Shown here in pieces: positions 17,152 to 25,435 of a DNA stretch of 47,881 nt (positions are counted from its first letter, which is position 1; each line of letters opens with the position of its first letter). The stretch comes from Minisyncoccota bacterium. Its GTDB lineage: Bacteria > Pseudomonadota > Alphaproteobacteria > Elsterales > Elsteraceae. The stretch lies in assembly GCA_030054295.1 (NCBI GenBank), contig JASGCE010000002.1, forward strand, positions 1 through 47,881, given 5' to 3'. The translations under genes and the position numbers were made by a program. The notes beneath the pieces are model-generated. The model was not told where the DNA came from. It searched no databases and was given only the letters and a program-made list of their open reading frames with translations.

Positions 17152-17358
17152 TTACTCCTTCTTCTCGGTTGAAGCGGCGGCGGCTGGCTTGGCCGTCTTA
17201 ATTACTGCCTCTGGCTCGGGGTCGCGCAGGGCGACATCGCCATCGGCAAAACGACGCAGCCAGTAACTATTTTCCTCGACCAGATCGCCGTCCTTGGCCA
17301 GTTCACCATTCTCGTGACGGACGCGAACGCCTTCGCTGATTTTGATGGCTTTAAGCAT
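17152..17358 (-). CDS. DUF2635-family protein (Mu gp38-like)
   Basis: A 68-residue protein starting MLKAIKISEGVRVRHENGELAKDGDLVEENSYWLRRFADGDV. The block VRHENG...LAKDG...V...YWLRRFADGDV is the DUF2635 signature. The ATG at 17358 was chosen over an upstream in-frame TTG because GAGG precedes it at a good distance. Its function is unknown; it always sits just before the sheath gene in Mu-like phages. It overlaps gp37 by 8 nt. Confidence 0.85.
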   Translation of the reverse strand: MLKAIKISEGVRVRHENGELAKDGDLVEENSYWLRRFADGDVALRDPEPEAVIKTAKPAAAASTEKKE

Positions 17359-17854
17359 TTTCAACCTCGGGGTTTGGGGTTATTGGGTCTTCCAGCTTCA
17401 CCGCGAAGCCTTCAAGTTTGTCTAGATTGACCGCCGAATCGTGCTTGCTGACCGTGGTCACAATCACCGAATTGACCGCCAGGCCATTTTGGGCAAAGGA
17501 CTCGCCGCGCAGAGCGGTAGCCCCAGAGACAAGGAAGGAGAATCCATCCTTTGAACCGCGATTAAGGACGGCGATCACCGCATCGGTCAGGTCAAAAAGA
17601 CCGATCATTCCGCCCGTCGATTCCAGCGAATTATCCCTGGTGACAACCATCACTTCAAAAACCAGCTTGGCTGTAAATTCTGGGCTGATCTCCGCCTTCA
17701 GGAACGACAGCCAAACCGCCGGTGTATCCTGCGATAGCTGCTTGAGCAGATCGTCATTCGAGCGTTCTGGCACCAGCTGCACGCTACGGCAAACAGCAGA
17801 GATTTTTTTATCCTGCAACAGGGCCTTCACAGCATTCAGGGCATTCATAATCAT
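17351..17854 (-). CDS. DUF1834-family protein (Mu gp37-like)
   Basis: A 167-residue protein starting MIMNALNAVKALLQDKKISAVCRSVQLVPERSNDDLLKQL, matching Mu gp37-type proteins, thought to act at the head-tail connector or tail terminator. Blocks: AVWLSFLKAEISPEFTAKLVFEVMVVTRD and GMIGLFDLTDAVIAVL. The start overlaps the gp36 stop as ATGA. The Mu-type gene order around it (gp36, gp37, gp38, sheath) supports the call. Confidence 0.85.
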   Translation of the reverse strand: MIMNALNAVKALLQDKKISAVCRSVQLVPERSNDDLLKQLSQDTPAVWLSFLKAEISPEFTAKLVFEVMVVTRDNSLESTGGMIGLFDLTDAVIAVLNRGSKDGFSFLVSGATALRGESFAQNGLAVNSVIVTTVSKHDSAVNLDKLEGFAVKLEDPITPNPEVENA

Positions 17855-18366
17855 GATCCAGCCCCGCCACCAAAGACGCGCGGCGATGATTGCACCCGCG
17901 TCAATCGCGCCTGACTGTGCTGCACCGCCCCCATCGCCCCGCCGCTCGAGACGACCGGGTAATCGCTGGCCAGGCTCATCCGCCCTCTGCTGATCTCCTT
18001 CAGCGATTCGACGGTGTGTTTATAGCGATTCTCCACCGCTTCGGTGACATTGCCGCGGTGCAGTTGATAGACTGCGATCTCGACCGCAAATCGCTTAATC
18101 AGCAGCGGCGGATTGGACAGCGGAGTCGGATAGCGGGCGGCCAGCCAGCCATTAATCTCGGCATCGGCATCATTAATCGCGGCATCAATCACCGCTGCCG
18201 CCGCCGTTAAAGCTGCTGCACTGGTCTTGGCTGCGACCGCGCCGCTGTGCAGCCACCCCGACAGGGAATCACCATCGATGGTGCGGGGAGTCGCACGGTC
18301 ACACAGCCGCGCGAGATCATCCGCATCGATCCGTTTGAGCAAATCCAACGGGGTGGCATAGGCCAT
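17851..18366 (-). CDS. DUF1320-family head-tail connector (Mu gp36-like)
   Basis: A 171-residue protein starting MAYATPLDLLKRIDADDLARLCDRATPRTIDGDSLSGWL. The later block INDADAEINGWLAARYPTPLSNPPLLIKRFAVEIAVYQLHRG is the DUF1320 signature. Proteins of this type form the connector between portal and tail. The region 60-85 is Ala-rich. The ATG overlaps the preceding small gene's stop as TAATG, and the stop overlaps gp37. Confidence 0.9.
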   Translation of the reverse strand: MAYATPLDLLKRIDADDLARLCDRATPRTIDGDSLSGWLHSGAVAAKTSAAALTAAAAVIDAAINDADAEINGWLAARYPTPLSNPPLLIKRFAVEIAVYQLHRGNVTEAVENRYKHTVESLKEISRGRMSLASDYPVVSSGGAMGAVQHSQARLTRVQSSPRVFGGGAGS

Positions 18367-18572
18367 TATTTGGACTCCGCAGACAGTTCCGCAATGGCCG
18401 CAAGATTAAGCAGCGGCGTCGCATCCTTGAGCGGCAGATCGATCGTGTCATCGATCTGATAATGCGCCCCGTTGTAATCAATCGGTGTCAAGACCTGATA
18501 GCTTGCCTTGTCACCAGCTGGCTTCTTTGATGCGGGCGGGGTCGCAACTGTGGTTTGTGTATTTTCTGCCAT
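18366..18572 (-). CDS. Small phage structural-region protein
   Basis: A 68-residue protein starting MAENTQTTVATPPASKKPAGDKASYQVLTPIDYNGAHYQIDDTIDL. The second half resembles the small proteins found between capsid and connector genes in Mu-like phages (Mu gp35 position), with a short beta-type motif YQVLTPIDYNGAHYQIDDTIDLP. The function is not known. It lies 15 bp after the capsid gene. Confidence 0.75.
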   Translation of the reverse strand: MAENTQTTVATPPASKKPAGDKASYQVLTPIDYNGAHYQIDDTIDLPLKDATPLLNLAAIAELSAESK

Positions 18573-18587
18573 GATTGGAATCCCCCC

Positions 18588-19520
18588 TTAAGCTGCGACG
18601 GCATTTTGAAAATAGAATCCGCATTCGGGCGAGCAGATAATCTCCTTTAACGATTCGCCGACCCGAACCCTGATCCCGCCGCGCATCCCGACATCGCGAT
18701 CCTCCATCGAACCGGCGATAACCTCGCCGAATTGACCGGTAAAACCAAAGGTCACACCGGTTTGGGTTCCGGCAACCCGATCCCGATAAAGAAAGGCGGC
18801 ATGGTTGCCCCAGACGCGATTGAAGGTGGGGTTTTGACCCGGGGCCTTGATATTGACGAAACTGCTGCCGACATAGAGTTCTTGCAGTTCAAACAGTTCG
18901 GCAAAGGCTTGACGGGTCACGACCCCCGCACCCTGATTGGTCTTGTAAATCGCCTGAACAATTTTGGGGTGACGGCTGATCTTCGACCAGGTCGTCTGAC
19001 CCAAGATACCGATATTGGGACGAATCAGCATCGAATCGAAATAGTCCTTGATCGCCGCAATCGGATCGCTGGCGGCATTCGACCACTGGTCATTGCCGGC
19101 CAGAGTCGCGGTCTGATTAGCGGCGTAGTTGGCGGTATTAAAAACCATACCCGCAACCCGCACTTCGCGCGAAAGTTTCAGGTAATTGGCAATTCCCATC
19201 ACCGCCTTGCCCAGCGGATCGACACCCATATTGTCGGCCTGAATATCGGCATTGGGTACCGCATCGTCCAAAGCATAGTCCACACATTCCGCGCTTTGAC
19301 TCGTGGACTTTAAATCGACCTGATTTGGGGCCGATTTACGACCAACGGCCGTATCGGGAACGGTGAATCCCTGTGCCACATCGGTTTTAGTCCAACTGAA
19401 TTTTTTGCTGACCGGGGTGCGCGGCAAGACCGAATCGGCAATCAGAACCGAATCGGGATTCTGGAATGCGATGGCAATTGCGGTGAGTTCGGGATTGATC
19501 GAAAAGGGTGTCGTAGCCAT
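18588..19520 (-). CDS. Major capsid protein
   Basis: About 310 residues from the ATG at 19520 (AAGGAT lies eight bases upstream; an ATG at 19526 is too close to it). The N-terminus ATTPFSINPELTAIAIAFQNPDSVLIADSVLPRTPVSKKFSW and the block SREVRVAGMVFNTANY fit phage major capsid proteins. The position after the protease-scaffold and decoration genes is that of the Mu T gene. The sequence does not look like Mu gpT itself; the exact capsid family is uncertain, though an HK97-type fold is expected. Confidence 0.85.
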   Translation of the reverse strand: MATTPFSINPELTAIAIAFQNPDSVLIADSVLPRTPVSKKFSWTKTDVAQGFTVPDTAVGRKSAPNQVDLKSTSQSAECVDYALDDAVPNADIQADNMGVDPLGKAVMGIANYLKLSREVRVAGMVFNTANYAANQTATLAGNDQWSNAASDPIAAIKDYFDSMLIRPNIGILGQTTWSKISRHPKIVQAIYKTNQGAGVVTRQAFAELFELQELYVGSSFVNIKAPGQNPTFNRVWGNHAAFLYRDRVAGTQTGVTFGFTGQFGEVIAGSMEDRDVGMRGGIRVRVGESLKEIICSPECGFYFQNAVAA

Positions 19521-19552
19521 ATTCATATCCTTATCTTAGAGGTTGAAATCGA

Positions 19553-19924
19553 TTAGCCTTGAATCTGGCCAGGCGCGAGCTGCACCGGGGCAATGTCGCC
19601 CGCGACCACAGTTTCCAGGGCAAAACCGATGATGCGGTTATTGGCACCCTGGGCTGGATTGGCATAGACGCCTTGGCCCGCGGCATTGCTGGTCACCGGC
19701 TGACCACGGGCCACCGCGCCACCAAACTTGACATTTGCGGTGCCGTTCAAAATCACATCGACCGATTCGCCATCGACCACATCGAGCGATTCATTGACCG
19801 CCAGCAAAGCGTCGGTCACTGCGGTCGCAATCGCCACCTTGCGGTTGGCGGTCAACTTGACAATCGAACTGGCGGGGATGGCGCCATCTGCCGTGTAGTT
19901 TTTAATCAATCCTTGATTAGCCAT
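19553..19924 (-). CDS. Capsid decoration protein (DUF2190-like)
   Basis: A 123-residue beta-rich protein starting MANQGLIKNYTADGAIPASSIVKLTANRKVAIATAVTDALLAV. The block FGGAVARGQPVTSNAAGQGV and the ending DIAPVQLAPGQIQG are typical of DUF2190-type head-decoration proteins. It lies between protease-scaffold and capsid genes and overlaps the former by 8 nt. It probably stabilises the expanded head. Confidence 0.8.
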   Translation of the reverse strand: MANQGLIKNYTADGAIPASSIVKLTANRKVAIATAVTDALLAVNESLDVVDGESVDVILNGTANVKFGGAVARGQPVTSNAAGQGVYANPAQGANNRIIGFALETVVAGDIAPVQLAPGQIQG

Positions 19925-21086
19925 TTGATACTCCCTTGGTTACATGACGAACGGCAGCGGCGGAATCGATGACGATTCCATCAGCAGCCAGCTTGTTTTG
20001 ATAGGCCGTGGCCGCGACCGAAATGGCCTTGGCATCCACCGCCGCATCGCCGGACGCAGCGGCTCCGGTCGGAGCCACTCCGCCGGTCTGGGTTGAGCCG
20101 AGGGCCACCACCACCGGTGCGGTCTTGATAAATTCTTGCAGCGCGGCCAGGTTCGACATCCCCAAATCATTCGCCCACTTCTCGTTCGCGGCAACGATCT
20201 TGCCCTCGGCCTTGGCGGCAGCGACAAGCTTTTGCACCTCGGCGGTTTGAGCCGCTGCGGTCAGGCTGGTGACCTGTTTTTGCAAGGCCTCGAGCTGCGA
20301 CACCGGCACAAACTGCTTCGGGTCATTGGCAGCCGCTGCGGTGTGCAGCGATTCCAAATGGCCGGTCAAGGCGGCCACCTGCATCGCCACCGCCGCTGTG
20401 TCTTCAGCCTTGAGCTGGCTGATCAGCTTTTCGAGTTCAGCAACAATCTCCTCCTTGGTTGCTGCAACCGGCAGATTGAGCATCCACCGCATCTGTTGAA
20501 TTAATTCATCCATAGCCGCACAGACCTCCGTTGGTTTGTTGAGAAAATATTGCGCACTCGCCGCCGCCAGATCGACCAGACCATCAATCGCCGGATGGTT
20601 GGTCAAGGCACAGGGCGCGAGCGTCATGACATGACCAGTCTTCGGGTCATAGCCAAAGACCGGCGAGATATGCCGATATTCGCGGTTTTGAATATGGGCC
20701 GCGGCAACCGGTGTCCATTCGACCGTCGCCCACAGTCCACCACCGGCATCGGCATCACCGTCCCGCCATTCCATGGCCGTGATCCAGCCCGCCGCCACCA
20801 CCTTGTCGGTGGTTTTGCCAGTCTGGTTTTTGTACCAGGCATGGTCGTAATCAATCAGCAGATCGTCGGTTTGAACATCAAAGGCGGCAATAATCCGATT
20901 GGCATCACCCTTGTCGCAGACCCAGGCGGCGATTCCCTGCGGGCGACCATCGTCCGCACGGAAAGCCCCAGCCGGAAAGATACGGACTTGATTCGGGGAA
21001 TTGGTTTGCTCTGCCGCCGCTGCAACCGCTTTGGATGCGTCGAGAAGGTAAGAGCCAACCGCCAATTGTGGTGTTTTTCTGGTCAT
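19917..21086 (-). CDS. Head maturation protease-scaffold (Mu gpI-like)
   Basis: A 389-residue protein with an N-terminal phage-I-type protease (VRIFPAGAFRADDGRPQGIAAWV; LLIDYDHAWYKNQTGK; GWITAMEWRDGDADAGGGLWATVEWT; REYRHISPVFGYDPKTGHV) and a C-terminal coiled-coil, Ala-rich scaffold. In Mu, I yields both protease and scaffold (Z). A 36-bp dyad sits 26 bp upstream, with its centre 43.5 bp from the ATG, so the transcript might begin at or near the start codon. No convincing ribosome-binding site is present before ATG 21086. Confidence 0.9.
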   Translation of the reverse strand: MTRKTPQLAVGSYLLDASKAVAAAAEQTNSPNQVRIFPAGAFRADDGRPQGIAAWVCDKGDANRIIAAFDVQTDDLLIDYDHAWYKNQTGKTTDKVVAAGWITAMEWRDGDADAGGGLWATVEWTPVAAAHIQNREYRHISPVFGYDPKTGHVMTLAPCALTNHPAIDGLVDLAAASAQYFLNKPTEVCAAMDELIQQMRWMLNLPVAATKEEIVAELEKLISQLKAEDTAAVAMQVAALTGHLESLHTAAAANDPKQFVPVSQLEALQKQVTSLTAAAQTAEVQKLVAAAKAEGKIVAANEKWANDLGMSNLAALQEFIKTAPVVVALGSTQTGGVAPTGAAASGDAAVDAKAISVAATAYQNKLAADGIVIDSAAAVRHVTKGVSNG

Positions 21087-21111
21087 AGACCAGTGTTAAC
21101 CCAGAATTTTG

Positions 21112-21147
21112 CCTGGATTCTTTTCAAATATTTGACAAAAAAAACAG
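21112..21147 (-). promoter_or_regulatory. Late-unit 36-bp dyad, copy 3 (before protease/head genes)
   Basis: Reading leftward: TTGTCAAATATTTGAAAAG, then AATCCAGGCAAAATTCTG, the same extended sequence as copy 2. At the -12 to -7 spacing implied by copies 2 and 4 lies TAACAC (21093..21098), a weak -10. It corresponds in position to the Mu late promoter PI. Confidence 0.7.
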
Positions 21148-21153
21148 TAAAAA

Positions 21154-21684
21154 CTACGCGACAGCCAGATAATGGTGGATGATCGCCATCACCTCGGTCT
21201 TGTCGGATTCCGAAAATCCAAGGAAGGGCCGCGCCGGAATGGTCACCGCTCCGCCGCGACCCGCACGGCCTGTGCCAAACTGCAAGACCGCCGCGCCGCC
21301 GGTAATTTCGCTGCTGAAGCGATTGGTGCCGATGCTGACTCCATCACCACTCGCGGCATAGCGGATCGTATCGGCCATGACCCCCGATGAGACCAGTGGC
21401 TTTTTATTGGCCACAATCAAGCGACCCTTGGCTGACAGCGAACCATTCTTGTTACGGGTTTTGGAATGGTTCGCCAGCTGGGCGGCAATGGTCACCGCTG
21501 AATTGGCAGCCCAGCGCGAGCCATCGGGCGCGGTGCTGGTCTCGAACCGCTGTTTGGTCGATTCCATCAGGGTCTCGCCGATGTCTCTGAACAGCGGCTG
21601 CATATTCACCCCCTTGGCGGCAAGGTTACGGAGGGCGGTCAGAACCTGTTCGTCATTGACGGTGATTTGGGTGATTTCGGTCAT
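21154..21684 (-). CDS. Virion morphogenesis protein (Mu gpG-like, tail-completion type)
   Basis: A 176-residue protein starting MTEITQITVNDEQVLTALRNLAAKGVNMQPLFRDIGETLMESTKQRFETSTAPDGSRW, the Mu gpG/P2 gpS family. LQFGTGRAGRGGAVTIPARPFLGFSESDK is the conserved C-terminal block. Proteins of this family join head and tail. Mu places G between gene 30 and I, as here, but two extra items intervene on the gp30 side: the immunity-like gene and a hairpin. The gene lies 171 bp downstream of the immunity-like gene. Confidence 0.88.
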   Translation of the reverse strand: MTEITQITVNDEQVLTALRNLAAKGVNMQPLFRDIGETLMESTKQRFETSTAPDGSRWAANSAVTIAAQLANHSKTRNKNGSLSAKGRLIVANKKPLVSSGVMADTIRYAASGDGVSIGTNRFSSEITGGAAVLQFGTGRAGRGGAVTIPARPFLGFSESDKTEVMAIIHHYLAVA

Positions 21685-21793
21685 GGCGCGGCTCCATCGG
21701 CGAACGGGTGGGCGAAGGGGAGTTTAGAATCGCCACAATCCCGTCCAAACCGCGTTAATTCAAGCGTTAATTTTACTTTGGGTATTTGGGCAG

Positions 21794-21841
21794 CCAAAAA
21801 ACCGCAAAACGCACCAGCGGGCATCCTGCGCGGTTTTTTGG
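21794..21841. terminator. Perfect 12-bp inverted repeat between immunity-like gene and gpG
   Basis: CCAAAAAACCGC (21794..21805) pairs with GCGGTTTTTTGG (21830..21841) across a 24-nt loop that is itself GC-rich. It lies right after the immunity-like gene in the direction of transcription (leftward). The stem contains T6 but no separate U run, so it may be an attenuator or processing signal rather than a strong terminator. The stem also contains TTTTTTGG, as in the phage-end sites. The rest of the 171-bp gap shows nothing else. Confidence 0.45.
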
Positions 21842-21855
21842 ATTGGTCTTACGAA

Positions 21856-22206
21856 TTAGTAATCGACCTCTGGGTCAAACTCGGATTCAGGCAGATATTC
21901 AATCAACGGTGTGACCATATCCCAGTTTAAACTTGGTGGGAGTTTCCACCAATTCCATCGCTTGTGACTCTCGGTATTACCAGCACAAAGGCAGGCTAAG
22001 AATTCAGCAGAGTTTTTGAGCGGGTCATTTTTAATTTGGACAAAAAAGGGGCGGTCGGGTGCGGGGGCAATATTACCAAACTTAAACTGGCCGATCATGC
22101 CTTCAGCAAGTTTTTGAGCATAGCTAGGGCTTTTGACTGAAGTAATCGTTCCAGCCTCATCATCCCACAAAATATCAATACCCGTATAATCCAAACTATG
22201 GATCAT
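21856..22206 (-). CDS. Putative immunity protein to the MuF C-terminal domain
   Basis: A 116-residue acidic protein starting MIHSLDYTGIDILWDDEAGTITSV and ending YLPESEFDPEVDY. I recognise no named family. Its ATG directly follows the gp30 stop (TAG then ATG), so the pair is coupled. It is more AT-rich than the surrounding structural genes, like the C-terminal third of gp30, and is not part of the standard Mu gene order. Position, size and composition fit the immunity gene of a MuF polymorphic toxin. It could instead be an unrelated accessory gene. Confidence 0.65.
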   Translation of the reverse strand: MIHSLDYTGIDILWDDEAGTITSVKSPSYAQKLAEGMIGQFKFGNIAPAPDRPFFVQIKNDPLKNSAEFLACLCAGNTESHKRWNWWKLPPSLNWDMVTPLIEYLPESEFDPEVDY

Positions 22207-23814
22207 CTACATCCCCGTTAAAAGCCCAAGCACCAAGTTAATAATTTCCTGACCATGCCCACCTTGTTGCGTTTTTAATCTATGAAGCCAATCATTTGGT
22301 TGGCCCTCAAATGGTCTATCTTCCCCGCGCAGAACATGCTGAAAAGACATGGTAAAAACTTCTCTTGCACCACCATCACCATTATAAACAGCGTTTTTAT
22401 ATTGCTTGCCGAAATACGGATCTGTGTATTTGTCCTTTCGGCCAGTTTCTTCTGCTTTATTCTCATAAATCCGTCTTAGAGCTTGTCTGCCACCTTTTTT
22501 ATTGGATGTCCTTCTAATATGTAACTCCTGAACAATTTTGTCAATATCAGGTCGTACCCGTTGCATCCCATGGATAAATTCATGAAGAAAAGTTGAATAT
22601 ACAGTTTCTGTTGAAGCATTAATGGCATGTAAATCGCCCCTAAATGATTCGCGTTTTGGTTTTTGCAAAAGAATATTAAGCCTTCGTGCCTTTCCATCTT
22701 TTTGATAACTGTTGGCTTGTTTAATCCAGTGATCAGGCAGCAGATTTACAGCAGTATTAAGTTTGGTTTGTTGCTCAAAAGCGACTGATGATTCAGCAGG
22801 AGTTACTGTTTTGCCGTTAAGATGATAAACATCCGCTTCAAGGATTGTTGATCCTGCGCCGTGATTTTGATCCATGTAATTCTTCAAAATCGCACGATAT
22901 TGTTTTTCCCATTCGATAGGATCGTTGATAAGTTCCTTTGGAATTTGTTCAACAATTAATTTATCCATTTCTCCGCCTCTTGCCAAAATCTTATCAAGAT
23001 TCACTTCGCCTTCAATTGGCTTTAAAGCTGACATTTTATTTAGACTTGCCTGTGGCTTTACCTGTGCCAGATGGTGTTCCATCGCCGATCTAATCGCCGG
23101 TTCGTACTTGATCAGTTTTTTGGCTACCGCATCCTCGAGCGACTGATTGACATTGGCACCGGGGGCATAGCCCCAGCCCTTGTCGATCCCTGGCGGTTCG
23201 CCAGTCTTGGGGTTGGTGGTGTTCCAGCCCTCGGGCGGGGTGGTGGCGGCATTATCGGCGGCTTTAAACCGCGCCACCACGCGGCAGCGGCACCGCCAGC
23301 CATTCGGTGGATAGTGTGTCTGCCACCATGGATGATCGGCGGGCAGGCACAGGCGCGAATCGCCCCATTGTTTGTGCAGCGGGCGGGGGCGCAGGACTCC
23401 GTCGTTATGGTGATATTCCCAGAATGGCAGGCTGGTCTTAACCGCTTGCAGCTGCTGCCAGCGACCGGCGGCATAGCTGCTGCGGATATTGGTCTCGAGG
23501 ATGATCTTGGTGCGCCAGTTCTCGCCCGCCTTGGTGCCTTCGCCTGTCCAACCGTGCCAGCCGTGGTCGGTGACGATCTGTTTAAAGTCGGTTTTAAAAT
23601 TCTCCCAGCTGCCGCCGTTGGCCACATATTTATCGACGGTGTTATGCAGGTCTTGGATCAGGTCGGCCTTGGTCGCACCGGCAACGATAAAGCCGCGATC
23701 ATGAGCGGATTTCTCGATGGAGTCCCAGCGATCCGACGGCAGATTTAATTTCTTGCGGAGAAAATCCGCCTGTTCGGGGAAGGGCAGGTCAAAACCGAAA
23801 TCAACTTTACCCAT
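22207..23814 (-). CDS. MuF head-morphogenesis protein with C-terminal metallopeptidase-like domain
   Basis: A 535-residue protein. The N-terminal 255 residues are Mu gp30/SPP1 gp7-like: TKIILETNIRSSYAAGRWQQLQ, PFWEYHHNDGVLRPRPLHKQWG and HPWWQTHYPPNGWRCRCRVVA. From about residue 260 the DNA becomes markedly more AT-rich (below about 23040) and the protein changes type. The C-terminus has HEFIH at 411-415, a zinc-peptidase HExxH motif, and REVFTMSFQHVL with E485 as a plausible third ligand. MuF proteins enter the capsid with DNA, and many carry exchangeable toxin domains; an immunity-like gene follows at once. The toxin role is inferred; capsid processing is an alternative. Confidence 0.88.
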   Translation of the reverse strand: MGKVDFGFDLPFPEQADFLRKKLNLPSDRWDSIEKSAHDRGFIVAGATKADLIQDLHNTVDKYVANGGSWENFKTDFKQIVTDHGWHGWTGEGTKAGENWRTKIILETNIRSSYAAGRWQQLQAVKTSLPFWEYHHNDGVLRPRPLHKQWGDSRLCLPADHPWWQTHYPPNGWRCRCRVVARFKAADNAATTPPEGWNTTNPKTGEPPGIDKGWGYAPGANVNQSLEDAVAKKLIKYEPAIRSAMEHHLAQVKPQASLNKMSALKPIEGEVNLDKILARGGEMDKLIVEQIPKELINDPIEWEKQYRAILKNYMDQNHGAGSTILEADVYHLNGKTVTPAESSVAFEQQTKLNTAVNLLPDHWIKQANSYQKDGKARRLNILLQKPKRESFRGDLHAINASTETVYSTFLHEFIHGMQRVRPDIDKIVQELHIRRTSNKKGGRQALRRIYENKAEETGRKDKYTDPYFGKQYKNAVYNGDGGAREVFTMSFQHVLRGEDRPFEGQPNDWLHRLKTQQGGHGQEIINLVLGLLTGM

Positions 23815-25435
23815 GGTTCTTGGCCAGTTCGTCAGCAACCTCTCCCGCGACCTCCGCCGTTCCGAGCAACTGGGCGGCGGCAAATACCTCTGCCAATCGC
23901 GCGGTCATCGATGCGGCATCAAGATCATCCCAAATCCCCAGCAGCCGCGCCTTGAAATCATCAAAGCTGCTGGATTCGGCCATCACCAGTTCAATCTGGC
24001 TTAACCACTTGCCCATCTGTGGATCAACCGCCGCCGCCGCGCGGGGAAGCAGATTATCGGCCGCATCGGGCTGATCCGCTGGTGCAGCTTTCGCTGCCGC
24101 CGTTAATCCGACCATCGACATTAACGCCGCCAGGGCCGTATCGGGCGGAGGCGGGGCAGCGGGTTTAACTGCGGGCTGCAAAATCTTTTCGCCCTTAGCG
24201 GGGATTGGAATCTGGAGTTTGGTGTGCAGCCAAGCGACCGGAATCTCCATCCCCGAATCGACCAGTTTTGGAATCGAATCGGCAAAGAGTTTTAAATCTT
24301 CGGGCTGGGCGGTGTTAAAGACCAGCTGCGGACACCGGGCCAGCCCGCCATCAAAACCATAGTTCAGTGCCAGCAGAGGATAGAGCAGGTCGCGGGTGAT
24401 GGTGCCGGCAATCTGGCGAGCATCAGCGTCCAAAATATCCTGCCGCACTTCTCCGTGCAGCTTGGCATTGCCGCTGCCGATGCCGCTGGATTGTGACTCT
24501 GCCGACATGGTTTGCCCCAGAATCGCCTTGCTGATTGACCGCTCGGCCCAATCGACCATGACCAGGTGCGGACTGGTCGAGCCAGCCCCAATGCCGCTGC
24601 TGCTGGCGGCGAGAATCTCGATCTTCATATCTTCCGACATGACTCCGCGAGCATCGTGACCAAGGTTGGTCACCGCCTCCATCAGACTATCCTGCTCATC
24701 AACCGATGAACCACTGGGATATTTGCCGATGATATAGGGCAGGCCATAGATCTCGAGCAGCTGGGCATAGTCGGCGACGGCATAGTGTTTGTACAGGTAA
24801 GGCCAGACCAGCACGCGATAAAGCCCCTGCCGCGCGAGATAGCCGGTCTTGGCTATGCCGTGACTGTGGATCATCCAGCCGAAGGGACGCAGCACCGCGC
24901 CCGCCGCCGAATCGTCGCGCAGCCGCAATTGACGGCGAACAGGATCGAGCCGGAACCAGCCGTTGGGGCGCGGATAAAACCTCGGCAAATAATGGCCGGA
25001 GTCGTTACTCCATTCCAGTTCGACGGCGGCAAAACCGTGACCGACTCCATCCATCAAGGCCAGGATCACATCTTCGAGCGGAGAGACCATCCCGTTAATG
25101 GTTTCATTCAACCACTCCGCCGCCATGGTTTCGGCGGCAGAGGGTTTATATGGGGGATTAATCTGCCAATCCAGCCGTGCGACTGCCAGTTTGCGCTTGG
25201 TCATTTCGGCGACCAGATGCGCATCGCGCTGTTCCATGTCGCTGAAGATTCGGTGCTGATCCAACAGATTACCCGCATCGGCACCCTGCAGGGCCGCGTG
25301 AAGCCGCGCCGGGGTAAGGCCCTGGATCGTCCCGCCCATAAATTCGCGGGCAAGATTACGAATACCGACGGTCTGGGCCTCGGTCGGGGGTTTGCTGCTG
25401 ATCGGATTGCCATTCTGGTCGAGTAATTTTGCCAT
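23807..25435 (-). CDS. Portal protein (Mu gp29-like, DUF935)
   Basis: A 542-residue portal starting MAKLLDQNGNPISSKPPTEAQTVGIRNLAREFMGGTIQGLTPARLHAALQGADAG. Family blocks: QHRIFSDMEQRDAHLVAEMTKRKLAVARLDWQI, AAVELEWSNDSGHYLPRFYPRPNGWF, and LEIYGLPYIIGKYPSGSS. It forms the DNA entry vertex. Start and terminase stop overlap as TAATG, and the end overlaps gp30 by 8 nt. Length is normal. Confidence 0.93.
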   Translation of the reverse strand: MAKLLDQNGNPISSKPPTEAQTVGIRNLAREFMGGTIQGLTPARLHAALQGADAGNLLDQHRIFSDMEQRDAHLVAEMTKRKLAVARLDWQINPPYKPSAAETMAAEWLNETINGMVSPLEDVILALMDGVGHGFAAVELEWSNDSGHYLPRFYPRPNGWFRLDPVRRQLRLRDDSAAGAVLRPFGWMIHSHGIAKTGYLARQGLYRVLVWPYLYKHYAVADYAQLLEIYGLPYIIGKYPSGSSVDEQDSLMEAVTNLGHDARGVMSEDMKIEILAASSSGIGAGSTSPHLVMVDWAERSISKAILGQTMSAESQSSGIGSGNAKLHGEVRQDILDADARQIAGTITRDLLYPLLALNYGFDGGLARCPQLVFNTAQPEDLKLFADSIPKLVDSGMEIPVAWLHTKLQIPIPAKGEKILQPAVKPAAPPPPDTALAALMSMVGLTAAAKAAPADQPDAADNLLPRAAAAVDPQMGKWLSQIELVMAESSSFDDFKARLLGIWDDLDAASMTARLAEVFAAAQLLGTAEVAGEVADELAKNHG

